From NCBI GenBank assembly GCA_021802595.1, contig JAJZRT010000258.1, positions 1-5,862 on the forward strand: 5,862 nt of DNA. The letters are read 5' to 3'. Of this stretch, positions 5,714 through 5,862 are shown in pieces. The position numbers and the translations under genes were made by a program. Position 1 is the stretch's first letter; each line of letters begins with the position of its first letter. The stretch is from Pseudomonadota bacterium (GTDB taxonomy: Bacteria; Pseudomonadota; Gammaproteobacteria; Burkholderiales; Thiobacillaceae). The notes under the pieces were generated by a model. The model did not search any database. It saw only the letters and a list, made by a program, of their open reading frames with translations, and was not told the origin of the DNA.

Positions 5714-5862
5714 CTAGCCGTTCAGGCGGTTCAACAGCACCAGCGTCTTCTCCGGATCGGTGTTCTTCAGCAGCTTCTGCGTGGGGGACGTCAGCTCTTC
5801 GAGGTGGGATTTCAGCACCTGCTGCTTGACCTGCAGCAGGCTGGCCGGCTGCATCGAGAACG
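5714..5862 (-). CDS. C-terminal end of an unrecognised protein (partial)
   Basis: The last 48 codons of a minus-strand gene entering from the right edge and ending at TAG (plus-strand 5716-5714). The visible peptide runs FSMQPASLLQVKQQVLKSHL (residues 1-20 of the fragment), then EELTSPTQKLLKNTDPEKTL, and ends VLLNRLNG. It is charged and soluble-looking, probably two or three helices, with no motif I recognise. The frame is open throughout, codons are GC-rich in third position, and the stop sits tightly against the convergent GTPase gene (15 bases apart), all consistent with a real coding end. The family cannot be assigned from this fragment. Confidence 0.6.
   Translation of the reverse strand, partial: FSMQPASLLQVKQQVLKSHLEELTSPTQKLLKNTDPEKTLVLLNRLNG

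Noticed and set aside
5690..5735. Possible bidirectional terminator between the GTPase and the convergent gene.
   Set aside because: Only short 3-4 bp inverted matches (such as GCC/GGC) are visible and no T-run follows on either strand.
1..5862. Mobile element, CRISPR array, tRNA/rRNA or phage signatures.
   Set aside because: None were seen: no repeat-spacer pattern, no transposase or integrase, no terminal inverted repeats, and coding sequence fills nearly the whole window.

Overview
The window is a gene-dense, GC-rich stretch of bacterial chromosome with almost no intergenic DNA. The combination of type IV pilus retraction ATPases with a divergent yggS-proC-yggT-yggU cluster is the known proteobacterial layout (seen for example in Pseudomonas). 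Protein similarity, GC-rich codon use and proC placed inside the cluster suggest a gamma- or, more likely, betaproteobacterium; the species cannot be read from the sequence. There are no RNA genes, mobile elements, CRISPR arrays or long repeats.

Layout. On the minus strand, pilT (272-1315) is followed by the first 87 codons of pilU (1-261, cut by the window edge). Together they encode the motors that depolymerise type IV pili. A 48-bp gap (1316-1363) separates pilT from a plus-strand run of five genes: yggS (PLP-binding homeostasis protein), proC (pyrroline-5-carboxylate reductase), yggT (multi-pass membrane protein), yggU (DUF167) and a 634-residue dynamin-like GTPase. Each of these five overlaps the next by 8, 4, 14 and 4 bases, so they almost certainly form one translationally coupled operon. 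Fifteen bases after the GTPase stop, a convergent minus-strand gene ends; only its last 48 codons are visible and they are not recognised.

Functional reading. yggS and proC are linked to PLP supply and proline synthesis. yggT and yggU are conserved companions of uncertain role. The GTPase is the accessory part. It has a full set of GTPase motifs, a non-standard first P-loop residue, a long insertion between G2 and G3, and long helical/coiled-coil regions. It occupies the position where, in Pseudomonas, the methionine genes metX-metW follow yggU. It is the best candidate here for under-described biology, probably membrane- or nucleoid-associated by analogy with bacterial dynamins, but its role is not established by the sequence.
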